Source of the DNA: Eutypa lata
Lineage: Eukaryota; Ascomycota; Sordariomycetes; Xylariales; Diatrypaceae
Assembly (NCBI GenBank): GCA_022661535.1
Contig: JAKULF010000001.1
Span: 62,001 to 126,000 of the forward strand
Direction of reading: 5' to 3'
Length of the DNA stretch: 64,000 nucleotides
The notes beneath the pieces were generated by a model, which saw nothing but the letters and a program-made list of their open reading frames with translations, did no database searches and had not been told where the DNA came from. This document shows positions 34,568 through 46,357 of the stretch, one piece after another (the stretch's first letter is position 1; the number at the start of each line of letters is the position of its first letter). The position numbers were made by a program, and so were the translations under genes.

Positions 34568-36320
34568 GCCTGGGTACTTAGGTATTACACGATCCCCACT
34601 ATAATGTGGGAGTGAGGCTACATATGTACCCCTTGTTGGCCGTCTAGATATCCTTCTACGTTTCACTTGATTCCCCGTGGTATGTTTAATATGGTTGGTT
34701 AACGTGCCTGCATCGAATATTGCTTTCAAGTAAATCACTTCGTACATTAGTTAGGCACTACTTTACCCTAGTGGAAGCTGAGCAACAGCAGTTCACGTCC
34801 GATGCTATAGCTAGGCTACCGAAGAATCTCGAGTTTCTCCATGCCTATCTCGGTATATCCCAATGAGAACTGGTCATGCGGGCACCAGATTCTGGGGTTA
34901 ATTCCCGCGTCAATTTCACGTATTCTAGGACAAAGCCTTATTCGTAGTGTTTTTTACCCCAGATCCAAGGCATTCTTACCCCAGAAAAATCGGAGAACTA
35001 GGCCGACGGCCGCGTTCCTTTATTCCGCCTTGGGCTCTCTTATGAAGTACTTTCTCGTTCAACTCGTTTTATTATATCATTCAGAATAATATCAGCCTAT
35101 ATTTTCCACTACGTGGTAACCACTTACACGGCCTAGTATTCTCTTTATGGCAAATGAATGTTGATCTGGTCTGTTTAGAATCGCGAATACAGTTGCTTCT
35201 TGAAGTTGTTTGATTTTGTTTAGTCACGACCCCCAAGTCCAGAAGGGGAAACTCTATCGGCTGCCCAGGGGCTATGTCCCAAGTCAGCCTTTTAACTCGC
35301 TTTTCATGCTATTCTAAGCCCTTTAGAATTGCCGTTCAACCTCATACATACGTATGTAGATACTATAGACGTGTTCAATAAGTGGCATGTTACCTAGAAG
35401 GTCATACTTTCAGCCCTGTTGGCAGGTCTTAAATACAACATAAAGCCCCAAATCATCTTTTAGTCTTCTATGCCAGCGCTTATTGTTTGGCGAATAGGGT
35501 TGCATTGCGTCGAGATTATGTGAATCAGCCCTGAATATTGGCTGCTTGCCTCTGCTGGAATGTCCTCCTGACGTTGGAGTATTTAAAGAAATGGGGTCCT
35601 TTCGAGGCCGAATTCAACCTTTCTGTGAAGGAGTTGTCAAGTGTGGTAGTAATTGCCAGTTGTCAAGTCAGCCATGATGTTTGGTGTGGCACACGAGACA
35701 TAATGACAGATCAACTAGAGCTAACTACGCCGAAAACTTAGACCACTGGCATGTAAATCACAACGAAGGGTGAATATCACGGTGATCTTTAGTTCATTCA
35801 GGTACGGAATAGATGCCCCTTATTGCGTCGTCATCTCTCTCTTTTACCTCCAACCTAGCAAGGTACATCGTAACGAGACTCCCTCGTTTATACTTTTACT
35901 TTCTGGTAGATGATAAACCACATCTACAATTATGGGACATACATCCACCTTCTTACACCTGTTATTATAATATTATTACTTGCTGCAGTATGTTAATAGA
36001 TCTCGAGTTTAAGAGATCAGGCGCACTTCTGGTTGCCATTTTGTAATATTAAATACTGACCTTTAATTAGTGTGAATTGAACAGTCACAATGAAACTATG
36101 GACGATGTAATATGTGCACAGTATATGCGATTCGGCTCGTCGAATAGTTGTCTGTCAGATGCCAGTCATCAGTGCCAATATGGTTCATGTGACTGGTCTC
36201 CTCGCTGCGGGGGCGAACGGGTCAGATCCGTGCTGACCATCCGAACTATCGATTACCATAAGATATAATAAATGAAGGTCATATACATTATGGAAGCACG
36301 AGATGTGGTAAAAATACACA
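34568..36320. other. Gene desert, part 5
   Basis: AT-rich. Isolated 60-82 codon frames (for example 34841-35089 and 35813-36046) show no domain, start context or splice partner. Nothing is supported. Confidence 0.45.
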
Positions 36321-36332
36321 AACAGGTCGTCT

Positions 36333-36800
36333 TTAGCCAATTTTCGTCTTCTCCTCAGCATAGTTACCTACAGCAGGACCAGCCAGGGCCGGTAAGCTGC
36401 CAGGCTGCATACATACATCACACAGGACACAGGTCTTCGGAACACTAGTTACCATGCGATAAATGGCGAGGCTGGCGATGGGTTTATGGCGTGGCTCCCA
36501 TAGCCTTCCGGCTAACCAACTTACTGGCGCAGCAAAGGCCACGATACCATAGCTAACGATTACCGAAGAGTCACAAGAACGGGGAGTGGAATATACAATT
36601 GGTTCTCACATGCGATACGCTTTAAGTGAGTAATCAGAGGATACCCATGATGATATCAATAAAGAGCGAATCACGATAGAGACTTTGAGAAGCCGTTGAA
36701 TACCAACCCATTGGTGTCCACATCGCCCCCCCTATGACATAGCACCAGACAAATACGGCCAGCTTCTGCCTCGCCGTCCGTGCCGCCTCTCCACCGCTAA
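36333..36800 (-). pseudogene. Possible membrane-protein gene or remnant, unrecognised
   Basis: Two minus-strand frames read like parts of a real membrane protein. The first starts after a plausible acceptor (TTTTTAG near 36799) and gives ARTARQKLAVFVWCYVIGGA then TPMGWYSTASQSLYRDSLFI, stopping soon after IIMG. The second, lower in coordinate, gives VIVSYGIVAFAAPVSWLAGR and HKPIASLAIYRM and runs to 36333. A very short intron (about 40 nt, GTATCC...TGTGAG) could join them, but it is below the usual size. No in-frame ATG opens the first segment, so either an upstream exon exists or the gene is decayed. The Trp/Tyr-rich hydrophobic pattern stands out from the neighbouring noise. I do not recognise the family. 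Confidence 0.3.
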
Positions 36801-39800
36801 AAATGGGGGCCCGAATGTGTGGGGGCAGGGGGGGTAGTTGAAGGTCTTGGATCTTAGTTATGTATGTACGGGACTTTAACAATTCGACTCTCAGCCAACA
36901 AATACTTAACTTTACTTCTCGAAGAAGCAAGGGAGACTACGTACGACGCATATTCAAGAGTTAACCGTCACGTTCATGCCGCCAAGCCATGTTTAAATGA
37001 GATATTCCCCCAGCTCCGCATCGAGGGAGACGATCAACAAAACTCCATACCCCATTTCTTGTTTTCGGGGCCCCGTCTGGATGGATATGGTGCGGGCCCA
37101 TCCCCATGGGTCACAGCACAGACTGAATAGTTCACGCACCCAGTTGATTACCCAGCTCCATCTGGCCGGATCATTACCGAAAGAAGTCTCATATGTCAAC
37201 GGCTTTAACGAACTCTATCCTTTAAACCTTCTTCATCGACGTCCATCTAAGCAGCACATACGTAGTAAATATAATTTAAACCACTGACCGAGCATTATGA
37301 GGGTCATCAGATGCATCCTGCGTTCGAACAGGGGGGCCCGGCAGCTCATCGTAAACATCAGCTTATCGCAATCGGATTTCTAGCTGCTTCGTTAGTTTAG
37401 TTTTAAAGGACGTGTTATGATGTCACACGCCATCCACAGCAAGGCCCAAGTAAAACCGTATATGCTTGTTACTGACGACATCTTGATGCTCGTTACCTGT
37501 TACCCCAGACAGGGCTTATGTTGTCACGCGTATACATTGTGTTGCAAGTATGTATGCATTTCCAATGTCCTTCAAGGAGGATTCCAGCTACATAGTTTCA
37601 GGGCCTTAGCAGATTATGTTTCTTTCCCTTTAGCTAAATCCTACAAGCAGCCTTCACCACTTCTTCAACGCTGAAGGTAGCCCCTGCATCCACGTTCCGA
37701 AACGAGGGAGATTCCGAATCTTTCAATCTCACATCTGATGTCTATTCTATTGATGATTAAAGTATGTGCTTCCCGTATATCATCATCCCTCGACTTGGCG
37801 TGCCGGAGTAGCTTTCAAAGAAGTACCTCAAGCTTACAAAATACGATGGACAGTAAAATGTCACCATTAGAGGTAACTTGTCCATTCGTTTCCATGAGAT
37901 TTCCCCCTTTCTAAACTGCGGGCTGAAGTCGTGAATGCTTCTTTAAAGCACAGATGACGTCCATGGTGTGTTTCAAGGCAGTGTGTTTGAATCCTCAAAG
38001 GCCAGCCACCTACATACATACGTACATACAACCTCGTTGCCTCGCCCAAAACAGCAGATGATGTCCGTGAAATTAGATACACAAGATGCCCTGAAGTGTC
38101 ACAGATCGTACTTTGTATACATATAGTCATGAGTCGGTAAGGCCACTGCGCAAGCCTCACCTGGTAAAGGGAAATAGCGTTGAGACAATCAGTTCCAATC
38201 ACGATTTGGACCCGGCTGACAAGAAGATTGTTCAGCGTCGCATCCGTCGTCTCACCTGCACGAACCCGTCAGCCCATTGGATAAACGAGATTTGTGCTCA
38301 ATTATTACGGTGAGGTGATTGCAGGTGCGGACATAATGTGATGGACTGGAGCAAGAGCTATTTCCCTTCCCTTTGACTCTACCAATTCGAGTGTTTGTCC
38401 TTATGTCGACCGCACTATTGACGGAGTCCAACAAACTAGACCGGAGTAGAATTTCAACGTCTCAAGCTGTTCAAGTCGGTTCGTTTTGACTATAGAGGAT
38501 ACTTCAAGCTATCACCATGACAACAAATTAGAGGATGGGGTGGTGTGTGTTGTCTCTGGTGCGTACCACCTGCTCGGGACCGCTGCGCACCGCTCGTATA
38601 TTTCCTTCAAATCCATCCCGTCCAATTGAAGGTGCACCATCATCTATAGAGTTTGTGATGTTGAATTATGTCAGACGGTGTCGAAGTGATACTGCTCGGT
38701 AAGCTTCGGTTCTAATGCAAAAGTGCTACTACGCTGTTTCAAGCGTCAGGCTCTGAAAGGGGTAGCTGTATTGCATCCATGAGATCGTACTTGGATTAGA
38801 CAGAACCGCCTTGCCGTCCCACGAAGCTGGATCAAAATCTGCGCATCAGACACTGGCCAGGACACTATTACCACAAGCCGGGGAGCGATGCGATAGTTAC
38901 ACGTGCCCGGAATCCGTCCTATATCAGGGAGTACATCCCGTATGCATGTGATTAACGCACATATTATTGCCGTTCTGGATCTTCTAGCTAGACCGCACTT
39001 GAGACCGTTGTGAATAGAGGACGAGGGGTTATCCGTAAAGGTTACAGACATTGTCCTGGCGGTCAATCCCACCTTTCCCCCGCAGCTGTCCACAGGGCTG
39101 CGTGGTGTCTGGGTTGCATCGCTCCTAATCACGTTTGTTGTTGTGAGTCGGTCAAGACCGTAAGCACTTCAAGCAACTCATCAGGATAATCAGCTTGTCT
39201 CACTCCCCATTATCTAATGGGAGGGTAGCACATATGAAGCAGAATGAACTTATCATTGCTGTTTCCTCGTCCGAAATTGAGCAGTAATCTGTCTTGGGTG
39301 GTACGCAGTCATAGGGGACGCTGCGACGCTGACAGGCCGTCACAGACAGATTCGTTGCAGTGTTGGCCCTCTTCCGCTGAATTAGGAAATTAAATCTTCT
39401 TGCGATAGCAACAGTAGGTAACGGCAGTATCTTGGCGCGTAAGCGGCTATCACATCCTGACCACCCTATAGGAGATTGTGTAGGTATGTAATAATGTCAT
39501 AACGAGCCAAAGAGAAGACATAGCACAACTCCATCTCAGATTGATAAGCGGTTCTTACTGACATATAGGAATGGTTTGGGAGACGTGCGCTCGGGTATGC
39601 GCATTCAATTCCCCCGGGCAAGACTAGCCAGTCGCGGGTAGTGCTTACACGGGCCGTCCCTCTCCAGTCGGTCCCCCTTCGAACCATGGGCCGTGGCTTG
39701 ATGATTTGCCTCGTCGAAATCCTCATGCACATAGTTATCGATGTATTGATGCTGACGGGCGTGGGAAGAGGCGTATGGGCCGACATAAAGCCGTCGTCAG

Positions 39801-42800
39801 CAGCGCGTGCCCCACAGGGTTCTTTCTTGATCCCATGATCTTACTCCCATCATCCTTCGCGTAATCCCTGGGGGTTTCCCGGGGAGGATTGCTACCCCCA
39901 CCTCCGCACTGCACGTCAGACTTAGGGGGGTGAGAGTTGGCTTGTATCAGACTCTTATTGTTCGTATAGCGAAACCAATTAACTACCAACCTTCGTCTCA
40001 TTACACCTTAGTAATTGACTGAAGTCGGCGAACATGTAAGATGAGAGTTACAGTGATTTCCTATTAACGATCCTATTAAGGTCAGTCTGACAATAGCGAT
40101 GAGTTGAGACTCCGACTCGAACAAACCGATTGAATGCCTGCTTCGACGATCGCATTTTTATGCTTAACTTCTCCTAGTCGCCGATGTTGTCGGGCACTCC
40201 TTTTCTTAGGGGTCGTTCATGGCCAGATAGTGTAGAGCCATCTCCATTGTCACAATCGCTAGCTCTATATTACAAACACGCACAATCTGTTATATCACAG
40301 GATTTCGTGGTGTTACGGTCTCACATAAGAGTTCAGTTTTGTATGAGGATATCTTGTCTCGAATTCAGGGGTCGAGACTCAAGAAAGCCTTTCAAACAGG
40401 TCGCGCATGACACGATTACATACATATACTCTAATATTGCCTCGACTAGAAGTTCAATAGCCCTACGCAATCCAGATAGCCTCCTCTTCTGATTGGACCA
40501 TAAATTCAAGCCTAGAGTCATATCGGATAGTTGACCTGCGGTCCTTAGGTTCTTTATGAGCTGAATAGATATATGAGAGAACATTGCGGATGTCGGTGCT
40601 GGGTGAAAGAATAGAATCGTCAAATCTACATATTCGCGGTCCTGCGTAGTATCAAGCAGCATAGTCATATAAGACTTGTTACCCTTTGAGCTGGAGGATG
40701 GCTTTCTCAATAAATCAACGATGTCTCTTATATAACCCCACTTAGCAGTACTACACGGAGTTAAATGGTCCAATAGGAAGTGTCACAATGTATAAATGAC
40801 CATGAGTAGTAATTTCAGAAAGTGGTCTTCAACCTACTCGATTCCAAATACCTAGGCATTATAAGGTTGTTACAAGATCTCTATAGATCAGGGATGCCTG
40901 ATGGGGGTGTTAAGCCCGCCTCAGCTATGCACTAATCTAGCCGTTAGGAGGTAAGTAGTAGGGAGTGCTTAAAGGGAATACAGGGACTGTGAAGTCACGT
41001 AGGGCTATCGGAAAGTGGTCCCATCGATGTTGAGAGATCGGATCCGGGGATTGAGCAGAGTAGGCTGAGCGATCGAGGGCCCTGCGCCCTGGTTAAATAG
41101 CCGGTTAAAGGGGCATCGCGAGGCTCGAAGTATCGGGGTATTTAGCCGGGACCTGCTGCTAGGTCTGCCCGTCCGGAGTCCCTGCAAAGTCCACCCAGTT
41201 GGAGAGGACTATGGTTCAATATGCAAGCGAACGGCGAAGGTGAAAATTTTCAGAGCGCAAGCACGCGTCAACTGAGCGACCTACCTACTAGACTAAGTTT
41301 GGCACCGGAAGGCCACAAGGAACGGTACGGACAGTTAAGGTTCAGCCCTGTCAAAGTTGGTAATAACTAAGTAGCAATGGGGCAAGGGGGTGATATATGG
41401 TAGTCCTGGAGGATACACGAGCCGTAATCCGCATGGCTAGGAGGTGTAGTTGCGAACGATCCCTGAAAGAGCCATCCTGCCTTGTCACAATATATTCGCA
41501 AGCAACTAGAGGACAGCCGCCTTCACCGTATGTTTGCTACCGGCAGCCAGTCACACTGGAGTGCCCCATTACCCCAGACTTCTGCCCGCGATCTGCACTG
41601 CACTCCCGCCGCCTCCTTGCTGTGGGGAACCGACATGTGGTTTTAGGGGTCCCGGAGTAGTATGCAGCCGCTCAGACACCGATGGGGCTTAATACATGCA
41701 GCTGTCTCCCGTCCCGACCCGCATACCGTTATGCGGCTCGATTTTGTCATGAGAACTATTATCGGCCATGATCAAAAGTATACTTGAAGCTACATCTGGT
41801 GGCCCGCAGTAAATAGCTTCTAGTTTGCGACATTGACTTAGACTATGTTCCATATCTAGAGTAGCTCGAACATACATACAATATTCAAGATTCATATGTT
41901 TTAGCAAGCTTATAGCGGTAAAGTCACCGTATATAGTACACAGCGCCTCGAGAATCGCAGCAAGCTCTTACATAATGGAAACAAGCTGGGTCAAAGGGAG
42001 TGTTTACAAATAGGGGTTTTAGGGGAGAGGTTCAAATCGAATGGAGCATTCTAAATCATAGTTCTTATGATTAGATTCATTGAACCGAGAGTGTCTAGGA
42101 GTGCTGTGTACCGGAAGATTGTTAGGTTACTATTATATTCCCCCTGGGAGACATTGGACTAGTATATATAGCATGAAATATTCCCCTACTGAACCATTTT
42201 CGTTATCTCAGTTTTCTTAACTTTGAAAATGTTGGACAAACAGTTAGCCTAGACCTTTTATCCACAAAAATGAGCTCTTCAATCTGTGTTGCTACTGCTA
42301 TTCTATATGCCATATAGCCATTCTTGTGTTTGATGCCAATTCCCTTTTTACCATGTGATGAATTCCCATCGGTGTGTAGGTCCATGCTTAGAATTAACTA
42401 TTACGTAAATGTGTATATTGGAAAGGATTCAGGGTTAAATTCTGGGAGGGCGTGGAGATTTTAGATGAAGGTATAAAATCCGGGGCATCGTGAACTAGTG
42501 ATCAAAACAGAACATTTTCAACTTGCTATCTAACTAGAGACAACCATAACGGAACTATATAAGCAACCCTCCAATGTTAATACAGACAGGTTGAATAACA
42601 TGGGATGGTGGCCTCCGAATTAGAACCAGGTTATGCAACGTACCGCTGTAAGTTAGACGTCCTATGAACGCTCACCCTTCCTGAAGGACCGTTGGACTTT
42701 CTACTATTTTTAAAAAAAATATAAAACTGATCTCGCTATTTACAGTACGCTTCATTGGCGTATTATTCAAAACTGAAAGCCAAATTTCCTCCCATTTCAA

Positions 42801-43543
42801 GCTAGATTATCGTAAACTAATTCCTTCCTAACACCGTTCTTGTGATATCTTTTCTCCTTTTCGACCTCGTGGTAGTGACTCGATAGACTAAGATAAGACT
42901 TAAATACCTCCCCATCCTATACTCTATATATATCGGCGTAGAAGTAACCGCTCACAGTCGAGGTCTATAACTGACACATGACTGGGGATAATGTGTATTG
43001 ATTGTTATTATTGTACACGGCCTTGTTTAGCGAACCTTTTGTTTGCAACTGGCGTAGGCTGCACTACACAAAGTGGAAAGAGCGCATGTACCCCCCACAC
43101 TGATCTGTTTTAAGACGGTAGTTGCCTAACATATCTTAAATGATGTCGAAATTGGTGGTATCGTAAACGTTCTGTCGAGAGTTGAGGTCTCATAGGTACA
43201 TAGGTGATGGACTGGAAGGAGCTCGGTATCAGCTGTCGAGTCACGACACGCCAACCTGTGACCAATAATAATGCATGCCCTGGTATCAGGACAGTATCAG
43301 TGACGGCTTTCTTAGTACGTGTCTTATAAGAAATCCTATCGGCGAAATGTGGATAGCTAACCTATATAATATAAAAGTAAAGGGGAGGGTGTGTGTATCT
43401 GGCAAACCTACTTAAAGGAAGGGGGAAGGCCTTTTTAAAACATCTGTATATGACAGTTGGATACATTACAGGTAGTCCTCATATATGGATGAGATAGCTC
43501 AATATAGCCCTCCGACGAGATAATTATTCTTTAAGTTCATGCC
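36801..43543. other. Gene desert, part 6, with GC-richer islands
   Basis: Mostly AT-rich with islands of higher G+C at about 36.9-37.2, 38.75-39.15, 39.55-39.95, 40.9-41.2 and 41.4-41.7 kb. These carry frames of 70-146 codons (largest 40333-40773 minus, 146 codons; 38746-39132 minus, 128 codons) without signal peptides, conserved motifs or credible splice partners. The islands may be relics of transposons or genes. I could not identify LTR pairs or transposase motifs by eye. Confidence 0.4.
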
Positions 43544-44053
43544 TTACGGCTCGGCAATCTCTCTTGCCTCCGTCTCCGCCTCACCTACGATATCGTCTGA
43601 CTCTTCTTTAGAGAAAGCCTCAGTGAATTTAACCCATGGTCCATGAACGACGCCGGCGCCAGCGCCGATCAACATGCCCAGGCCAGCGGTAGGGATGGCA
43701 GTCAGGCCGCTGACCAGGGCCCCGACCGTCGCGCCCAGCCCGCCTGCGACACCTGCCCCTATCCCGCCACCCATCGCCCCACCTTGCAACCAGCCTGCCT
43801 GCAACCGCTCTGCCGTCTTGAGGAGCTTCGATGCCTTCTTGTCTATCTCCTTGGCCCGGGCTCGAAGCTCCTCCGCCTCCTTGGGATCCTCTGCCTCATC
43901 GGCTCGTTTGTGGAGCTGGATGGACTCTTCTTGTAGGGGCTTGGCTTCTTCGATGCGTTTGTGAATCTCTTCCAAAAGCTTCTCTTTGGATGTTGGCCTC
44001 TCCCCCTCCTGCTTGCCATCCTCTCCGCCTCCGTTCTCTTTACTTTCAGCCAT
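43544..44053 (-). CDS. Coiled-coil/glycine-zipper protein (169 aa)
   Basis: A single exon. I start at the ATG at 44051-44053 (MAESKENGGG); an in-frame ATG 60 nt upstream would add 20 residues of non-conserved look. Residues 22-85 are highly charged and helical with heptad-like spacing (KEKLLEEIHKRIEEAKPLQE, EELRARAKEIDKKASKLL). Residues 90-135 form a glycine-zipper stretch (GGAMGGGIGAGVAGGLGATV, then IPTAGLGMLIGAGAGVVHGP). Such Gly-zippers pack into membranes or oligomers. The C-terminus is acidic. Similar uncharacterised proteins are common in filamentous ascomycetes. Function is unknown; a membrane-associated stress or scaffold role is a guess from the fold type. Confidence 0.8.
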   Translation of the reverse strand: MAESKENGGGEDGKQEGERPTSKEKLLEEIHKRIEEAKPLQEESIQLHKRADEAEDPKEAEELRARAKEIDKKASKLLKTAERLQAGWLQGGAMGGGIGAGVAGGLGATVGALVSGLTAIPTAGLGMLIGAGAGVVHGPWVKFTEAFSKEESDDIVGEAETEAREIAEP

Positions 44054-44861
44054 AAGCTCGGGTTGTTCAGTTGTTGTGCTTGTGATCTGTGAGTCCCAAT
44101 ATCGGCTATTCAATAGTAATACCCGTCAAGGAAGGCGACTATTCGGCTTTGTTGTTCTAGACCTTCTCATGAGTCGAATGGATGTCTTCAGTGAGATGGG
44201 CGTTATGACGTCGCAAGTTTTTGATAACTTGATCTTTATGGGGCCCGCCTGAGCTGCTAAGTTACCACTCCTTTTAATTCCGAGACTTATCAGCGATTTT
44301 GAGCACCGGAGGTTTACTTCATACGCGCGAAGTTGCGACAATTACCTACCTGGGTAATTGATTGCAGTTAATAATGATTAGTGCTATCTTGACTTCTTGA
44401 CTTCTTGACTTCTTGACTTCTTGACTTCTTGACTTCTTGACTTCTTGACTTCGTACAACAAAAACTTGGCTCAAGTTTACTACGGTACGTTACTGACGTC
44501 ATATAATTATTTGTGCTACGATGCTGCCCCGCGTTACTTATCTTGAGTTAACCCCTATTAGCAACCCCACGTATAGCTTTCCCCGTTGTTTCGTTAGGCA
44601 TCGGTTAACACTTATATATGTAACTTCGTCTAATGCAACTGCGGAGCGAGTTTCAAGAAGCGCGCCCTTCTAACGACAGCGTGCAGACGAATCTGGGAAT
44701 TGATTACTCGCAGCTATCAACGTACTGTGTATATAGTCGTCATATTCTTCGGAAGCATCTACGGGTGACTACAGACAAAGCCTTTGCAAACACCTAGTCG
44801 TTTGTCTCTAAACACTCTTATCTTCACACGGTGACAGTAGCCGTTTACTGAATCTATTACC
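44054..44861. promoter_or_regulatory. Divergent intergenic/promoter region
   Basis: 808 bases between the divergent glycine-zipper and haloacid-dehalogenase genes, so it carries both promoters. It contains the octamer tandem repeat listed separately. No further gene is seen. Confidence 0.5.
44387..44452. repeat. 8-bp tandem repeat (TCTTGACT)n
   Basis: About 8.25 uninterrupted copies of TCTTGACT (66 bases), about 330 bases upstream of the glycine-zipper gene and 410 upstream of the HAD gene. Perfect copies suggest recent expansion. Confidence 0.95.
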
Positions 44862-45649
44862 ATGGCGTCCTCCAAGAACATTGCTTTTGATGTCGTGGGC
44901 ACCTTGGTGTCGTACGACAATTTCTTCGAGAAGCTAGAAACCGTATGCGGGGAACGGCTGAGAGCTGTAGGGGTCCAACCCAAGTTGTTCGGGTGTCTAT
45001 GGCTTGAGATGGCGGAACGCGAGTACACCTATCTTAGTTTGTCCGGCCGCTATATCCCCTTCTTCAACCTATTCGCACCGCTTGTTTACCGCTCTCTCAT
45101 GCATGCTGGTATTCCGGAGCCGCGGAAGTTTATCACCCCGGATGAAGTGGAGGATCTCGTCGGGGCGTATAAGAGGTTGACGATGCGACCTGGGGCTGTC
45201 GAGTGTATCGACAAGTTGCGCGCGGCCGGGTTCACCGTCTGGGGCTTCACGGCTGGCGACCGCGAACGGGTCGGAGGATACTTCGCCCAAGCAGGCATTG
45301 AGCTGCCCGCTGAGAACCTGATCTCCTGTGATTCGATGAGTAAATCAAAACCGGAGCCTGATGCATACAAGCCCGTCCTCGAAAAGCTGTCGAGCTCCGG
45401 AGTCCAGCCGTGGTTCGCCGCCGCTCACATGTGGGATGTATCAACGGCGCGGACTCTCGGGTAAGTACCCCTAACATGTATTTATATCATCCCTTGTAGC
45501 AGGGCTAACTTGCTTCTAGATTCAAAGGTGCTTACACGACGGTACTGGAAGGCGAGCCGTTGCATGAACTATTTGGAGATATGGACGTTGTTGCCGACAG
45601 CCTCCCTGCTATGGCGGACAAGATTATCGCCGCGGAAGGGAAACACTGA
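44862..45649 (+). CDS. Type II haloacid-dehalogenase-like HAD hydrolase
   Basis: Two exons, 44862-45460 and 45520-45649, with a 59-nt phase-2 intron (GTAAGT...TTCTAG), give 242 aa, the normal size for (S)-2-haloacid dehalogenases. HAD motif I is FDVVGTLVSY with nucleophile D10. Motif II is FTAGDRERV (T130). The motif III lysine lies in SKSKPEPDAY (K163, with Y169 as in the dehalogenases). Motif IV is AAHMWDVSTARTLGFKGAYT, where D192 follows HMW. The long cap segment between motifs I and II fits the dehalogenase class. The family hydrolyses 2-haloalkanoic acids in bacteria; in fungi the true substrate is usually unknown. The next gene downstream (709 bases, same strand) is an FAD oxidase. Confidence 0.88.
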
Positions 45650-46357
45650 TGAATAGTAATTATAGGGTAGCCCTATGATACGTCATAGAGTAGCACCTTA
45701 TCTTGGGAATAACTTGTTGGATCTATCAAGATGCGATTGTCTATAAGGCCTACTATTGATACATACTGAACTTCAATTTCTTATACACTGCCTCCTTCTT
45801 AAGACTATGATACGAAACCAGTGACCAGGTGCTCATGAACAAGAGCATACCACTTTTATGAAATCGGAAGGTGCCTATTCGTCTCCTTTACGAGAAGTCT
45901 AGTCTTATCTGTGGGTAGGGCATCTTAGGTATCGTTGTGGGAACGAGATGAGTTAATAACGAAGTAGATAAGGTTACTGTTTCTAACTTATCCTATTTCT
46001 ACGTAGTACTAATATGTAGATCTCCTATTCTCAGTGGCGCATGATTGGCGACTGTATGGCATTGTAATCGTACTGTGACATACCGACTCTAATCGGTTTG
46101 GGATCTAGGGGATATTAACTCCGGTATTTACAAAAGTTCACACGATATAGGATGGAGTACCCAATAATGATCTTTGATACGTAGTAAAGCTATCTCTTCC
46201 GATGCCGGGTTTAGCGGCGGGGAGACCGACCCTGATTGATCGGGACCTAACTAGAGCTAATGCTACCTTGAGATAAGCCCAACGTACAAATTGCGAACCT
46301 TACAACCTATGAATAACTGTAGGAATTTGCGTAGACCTTCTTTTATAGTGAAATAAA
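45650..46357. promoter_or_regulatory. Intergenic between HAD and FAD-oxidase genes
   Basis: 708 AT-rich bases with no ORF of note. It carries the 3' end of the HAD gene and the promoter of the oxidase. Confidence 0.5.

Noticed and set aside
38746..39132. 128-codon minus-strand frame
   Set aside because: GC-richer setting only; no domain or splice support.
40333..40773. 146-codon minus-strand frame in the desert
   Set aside because: No start context, motif, splice partner or family likeness; chance frames of this size are possible in 19 kb.
41990..42050. AGGTTCAAATCGA resembling a tRNA T-arm
   Set aside because: The upstream sequence cannot fold into the remaining tRNA arms.
42203..42385. 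Minus-strand frame with TDGNSSHGKKGIGI, briefly suggestive of an RNase H active site
   Set aside because: Only one short motif resembles it and the other RNase H residues are not found; too weak to call a retrotransposon relic.
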